DNA of 40,514 nucleotides, taken from Clostridiales bacterium. Its GTDB lineage: Bacteria > Bacillota > Clostridia > Oscillospirales > Oscillospiraceae. Below the pieces are notes generated by a model. It had not been told where the DNA came from. It did no database searches and saw only the letters and a list, made by a program, of their open reading frames with translations. The DNA is taken from positions 1 through 40,514 of the forward strand of contig SFFV01000017.1 in assembly GCA_004557735.1 (NCBI GenBank), in the 5' to 3' direction. The position numbers and the translations under genes were made by a program. Below, in pieces: positions 38,765-40,514 of the stretch. Position 1 is the stretch's first letter. Each line of letters opens with the position of its first letter.

Positions 38765-38786
38765 GTTCCCCAAATGTTCCCCAAAT
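38765..38786 (+). repeat. Two tandem 11-bp repeats near the right end
   Basis: GTTCCCCAAAT occurs twice without a gap (38765-38775 and 38776-38786), 81 bases inside the right 47-bp repeat and in the same orientation as the left copy at 35307. Probable arm-type sites of the integrase. Confidence 0.65.
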
Positions 38787-38824
38787 TCGGATTTTACGCC
38801 GGTTTTTCCGCGGCGCGTAAAAAA

Positions 38825-38860
38825 AGAAGAAACCCTGTAACCGTTGAGATTACAGGGTTT
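38825..38860 (-). terminator. Element-borne replacement terminator of tRNA-fMet
   Basis: AAACCCTGTAA (38830-38840) pairs with TTACAGGGTTT (38850-38860). On the minus strand CTTCTTTTTTT follows. It is six bases after the tRNA 3' end and therefore ends tRNA transcription in the integrated state. Confidence 0.8.
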
Positions 38861-38866
38861 TCTTAA

Positions 38867-38942
<76 letters not shown>

Positions 38943-38956
38943 ATATCGCAGAAGTT

Positions 38957-38985
38957 ATATTACCACAGTTTGTGCCGCCCGTCAA
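38957..38985 (-). promoter_or_regulatory. Promoter of tRNA-fMet
   Basis: TTGACG (38985-38980) and TAATAT (38962-38957) on the minus strand, spacer 17 bases, 14 bases before the tRNA 5' end. Confidence 0.75.
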
Positions 38986-38997
38986 CACCCAACCGGA

Positions 38998-39021
38998 AAA
39001 AATTTTCGGCGGCCTTCGCCG
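38998..39021 (-). terminator. Terminator of spoVT
   Basis: CGGCG (39007-39011) pairs with CGCCG (39017-39021) directly after the spoVT stop. AAAATTTTTTCC follows on the minus strand. Confidence 0.65.
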
Positions 39022-39564
39022 TCAGCCCTCCATCTGCCGGCCAAGAAATCCTGCCACCGTCTGCGCGAGCTTGAATTCCAGATCCGTCGCCGCCGGAGAG
39101 CCGGGGTGTGAGAGGAACATCACACAGCCGAGCACGTCTCCCTCGGCCAGGATCGGCGCGGCCACCGCGATGGAGTAATCCTCCGCCGACTCGACCGGCC
39201 GGGGCGCACGGCCGCCCGATTCCGTGCGCACGGCGCGGCGGTTCTCCATGACCTCCTCGAGCGCCTTGCTTACCGGTTTTTCCAGCAGCTCCTTTTTCCC
39301 ACCGCCGGAAACGGCGATCATACTGTCACGGTCGCACACGGCGACCGTCCCGCCCGTGGACTTGTAGAGCGATTCGCAGATCTCCGCGGCATAGCTGCTC
39401 AGCTCGCCCATGGGCGAATACTTTTTGAAAATGACCTCGCCGTCCTTCTCCGTGTAGATCTCCAGCGGGTCGCCCTCGCGGATGCGCAGGGTGCGGCGGA
39501 TCTCCTTGGGGATAACGACGCGGCCGAGATCGTCGATACGGCGAACAATTCCGGTTGCTTTCAT
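39022..39564 (-). CDS. spoVT: Stage V sporulation protein T (AbrB-type regulator with GAF domain)
   Basis: The 180-residue protein has an AbrB swapped-hairpin DNA-binding domain, MKATGIVRRIDDLGRVVIPKEIRRTLRIREGDPLEIYTEKDGEVIFKKYSP (residues 1-52), followed by a GAF-like sensor domain (about 58-180; AVCDRDSMIAVSGGGKKELLEKPVSKALEE, SAEDYSIAVAAPILAEGDVLGCVMFLS). Sequence, length and order match SpoVT, which controls late forespore genes. The ATG at 39564 has GGGAGAAG upstream. The gene ends at a small terminator before the tRNA-fMet promoter. Its presence is good evidence for an endospore-forming lineage. Confidence 0.95.
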   Translation of the reverse strand: MKATGIVRRIDDLGRVVIPKEIRRTLRIREGDPLEIYTEKDGEVIFKKYSPMGELSSYAAEICESLYKSTGGTVAVCDRDSMIAVSGGGKKELLEKPVSKALEEVMENRRAVRTESGGRAPRPVESAEDYSIAVAAPILAEGDVLGCVMFLSHPGSPAATDLEFKLAQTVAGFLGRQMEG

Positions 39565-39693
39565 ATTTATCTTCTCCCTTGTGTTTTATTGTCCGGCAAA
39601 CCTATTGTTTACCAACCGCGGGAGATTATGCGCATTTCGCGCCACCGTGACGAATTCTGACGACGGAGACGCGATTTTTCGGCTCTGTGTGCG

Positions 39694-39722
39694 TTGTCAT
39701 TTCTTCGTTTTTAAAATATATA
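39694..39722 (+). promoter_or_regulatory. Promoter of the DUF805 pseudogene
   Basis: TTGTCA (39694-39699), 17-base spacer, TATATA (39717-39722). An untranslated leader of about 80 bases precedes the AAGGAG site and ATG. Confidence 0.6.
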
Positions 39723-39809
39723 AAGGAAAACCTATGATACAATATCAGAAAAAGGAAGGAAAGCGTCCCGGGGCCGATCTTTAAAAACAAATCCGAAGGA
39801 GACAAAACC

Positions 39810-40128
39810 ATGAGCTTTCAAGCCGCTATTTCATCCGTATTTCAAAAGTACATCTGCTTCTCCGGCCGGACGCAGCGGCGCGTGGTTCTTCCTGAATCTC
39901 ATCCCCGTCGTCGGGCAGATTATTCTGATCATCTGGCTCTGCGGGGACAGCCAGCCCGGCTGGAACCGGTACGGCGACAGCCCCAAGTACCCCTCCGGCG
40001 GTTACGGCGGCGGGTACGGTCAGAGCGGATACGGCCGGGATCCCTACGGGCAGGGGAATAATGACCGGAGCACCTATCAGCAGAACTCTTACGGCCAGAA
40101 CAATGACGGCGGCGACTGGAAGCCCTGA
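39810..40128 (+). pseudogene. DUF805 membrane protein with internal deletion and frameshift
   Basis: From the ATG at 39810 (AAGGAG upstream) the frame reads MSFQAAISSVFQKYICFSGR, the usual DUF805 N-terminus. It then leaves the family. A second frame starts at the same point and reads GRSGAWFFLNLIPVVGQIILIIWLCGDSQPGWNRYGDSPKYP, the normal DUF805 C-terminal membrane helix. A Gly/Tyr/Gln/Asn-rich tail and a stop at 40126 follow. About 60 residues with two or three helices are missing between the halves. I read this as a deletion that also shifted the frame, perhaps between short GGCCGGA-like repeats. Read in the start frame, the product would be an 83-residue Arg-rich peptide. Promoter and ribosome site are still intact. 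Confidence 0.75.
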
Positions 40129-40180
40129 CGGGCGGACAGTTCCGGCAAAACAGGGCTTACAGCAAAAAAGAGCGCACGGC

Positions 40181-40208
40181 AATACCCCCGGCTGACGCCG
40201 GGGGTATT
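40181..40208. terminator. Terminator between the DUF805 pseudogene and spo0A
   Basis: AATACCCCCGGC (40181-40192) pairs perfectly with 40197-40208 around four bases. T-runs are weak on both sides, with CTCTTTTTTGC further along on the minus strand. It can serve both convergent transcripts. Confidence 0.65.
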
Positions 40209-40303
40209 TGCCTTACGTCCGGGAGCAGCAGAAGCCTTTCCCGGCCGCGCCGGACCGGACGGGGAGGCGCGCCGGAAAATTTGCCGGATTCCGGATCCGT
40301 GTT

Positions 40304-40514
40304 TTACAGCGGGATCTGCCGGGAAACATGCTCGGCGATCATGGCGATAAACTCGCCGTTTGTCGGCTTGCCCCGGTTCCCGGAGACCGTGCTGCGGAAG
40401 ATCTTTTGCCGCGTTTCCTCGTCCCCGCGGTCCCACGCGACCTCGACCGCGTGCCGCATCGCACGCTCCACGCTGGCGGACGTTGTCGAAAACCGCTTGG
40501 CGATCTCGGGGTAG
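40304..40514 (-). CDS. spo0A: Sporulation master regulator Spo0A, C-terminal part (partial)
   Basis: The minus strand reads YPEIAKRFSTTSASVERAMRHAVEVAWDRG … NRGKPTNGEFIAMIAEHVSRQIPL and a stop at 40304, seventy codons from the window edge. This is the C-terminal half of the Spo0A DNA-binding domain: the recognition-helix region with SASVERAMRHAVEVAW and the KPTN(G/S)EFIAM motif are nearly invariant in the family. Spo0A, when phosphorylated, commits the cell to sporulation. The receiver domain lies outside the window. Confidence 0.95.
   Translation of the reverse strand, partial: YPEIAKRFSTTSASVERAMRHAVEVAWDRGDEETRQKIFRSTVSGNRGKPTNGEFIAMIAEHVSRQIPL

Noticed and set aside
39565..39660. A sigma-G promoter upstream of spoVT
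   Set aside because: Possible boxes are present but with poor spacing and match; not strong enough to list.

Overview
The window reads as a chromosomal segment of a GC-rich, spore-forming gut Firmicute, most likely in the Oscillospiraceae/Ruminococcaceae part of Clostridia. The grounds are a SpoVT regulator and the C-terminal part of Spo0A at the right edge, a conjugated-bile-salt hydrolase, Shine-Dalgarno starts of the AGGAGG type throughout, and a clostridial type of integrative conjugative element (ICE) at the left edge. No ribosomal RNA and no CRISPR array were seen.

Layout. (1) 1-2230, minus strand: the end of an ICE, with a replication-initiator-like DUF6017 protein, a PcfB/DUF3801 protein and the first ~97 codons of a VirD4/TraG coupling protein. 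virD4 is cut at about position 91-96 by a second, nested element whose large serine recombinase starts at position 37 and runs off the window. (2) 2330-6230: a small ORF, a bile salt hydrolase, a GNAT acetyltransferase translationally close to a MATE exporter, and a DUF1919 protein. (3) 6260-12984, plus strand: a phosphohexomutase, then a four-gene operon of a lipoprotein binding protein, ATPase, fused double permease and HAD phosphatase, resembling hexose-phosphate (Afu-type) or ferric-iron importers. (4) 13210-14964: an EamA transporter and a MerR/GyrI-like regulator. (5) 15209-22782, minus strand: core genes metG, a VanW-domain envelope protein, hemW and htpG.

(6) 22930-35015: a carbohydrate cassette with a different sequence texture. 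A LacI regulator sits between two divergent units. The minus-strand unit holds a sugar-binding lipoprotein, two MalF/MalG-type permeases, a GH31 glycosidase, beta-phosphoglucomutase and an ADP-ribosylglycohydrolase. The plus-strand unit holds an (alpha/alpha)6-type glycosidase and a GH65 phosphorylase. Two near-identical 16-bp palindromes (GTTTAANCGNTTAAAC) sit in the divergent promoter region and are the likely LacI operators. Together the genes suggest import of an alpha-glucoside, hydrolysis or phosphorolysis, and conversion of beta-glucose-1-phosphate to glucose-6-phosphate. Both edges of the block look truncated: an 11-codon stub of another gene on the left and a GH65 lacking its C-terminal part on the right.

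(7) 35143-38913: a compact 3.7-kb integrated element inserted at the 3' end of an initiator tRNA-fMet gene. It is flanked by a perfect 47-bp duplication of the tRNA 3' end and carries a tyrosine integrase with an embedded XRE-type helix-turn-helix and an apparent N-terminal frameshift, small unknown proteins, three copies of an 11-bp repeat near the two ends, and a strongly supported small-RNA gene. It displaced the tRNA's own terminator and supplies a replacement. (8) 38950-40514: spoVT, a DUF805 gene inactivated by an internal deletion, and the 3' end of spo0A.

The least explained and most interesting parts are the small RNA plus repeat system of the fMet element, the nested insertion in the ICE, and the sugar-phosphate-like importer linked to a phosphatase. 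All functions are read from sequence motifs by eye; no database search was possible.
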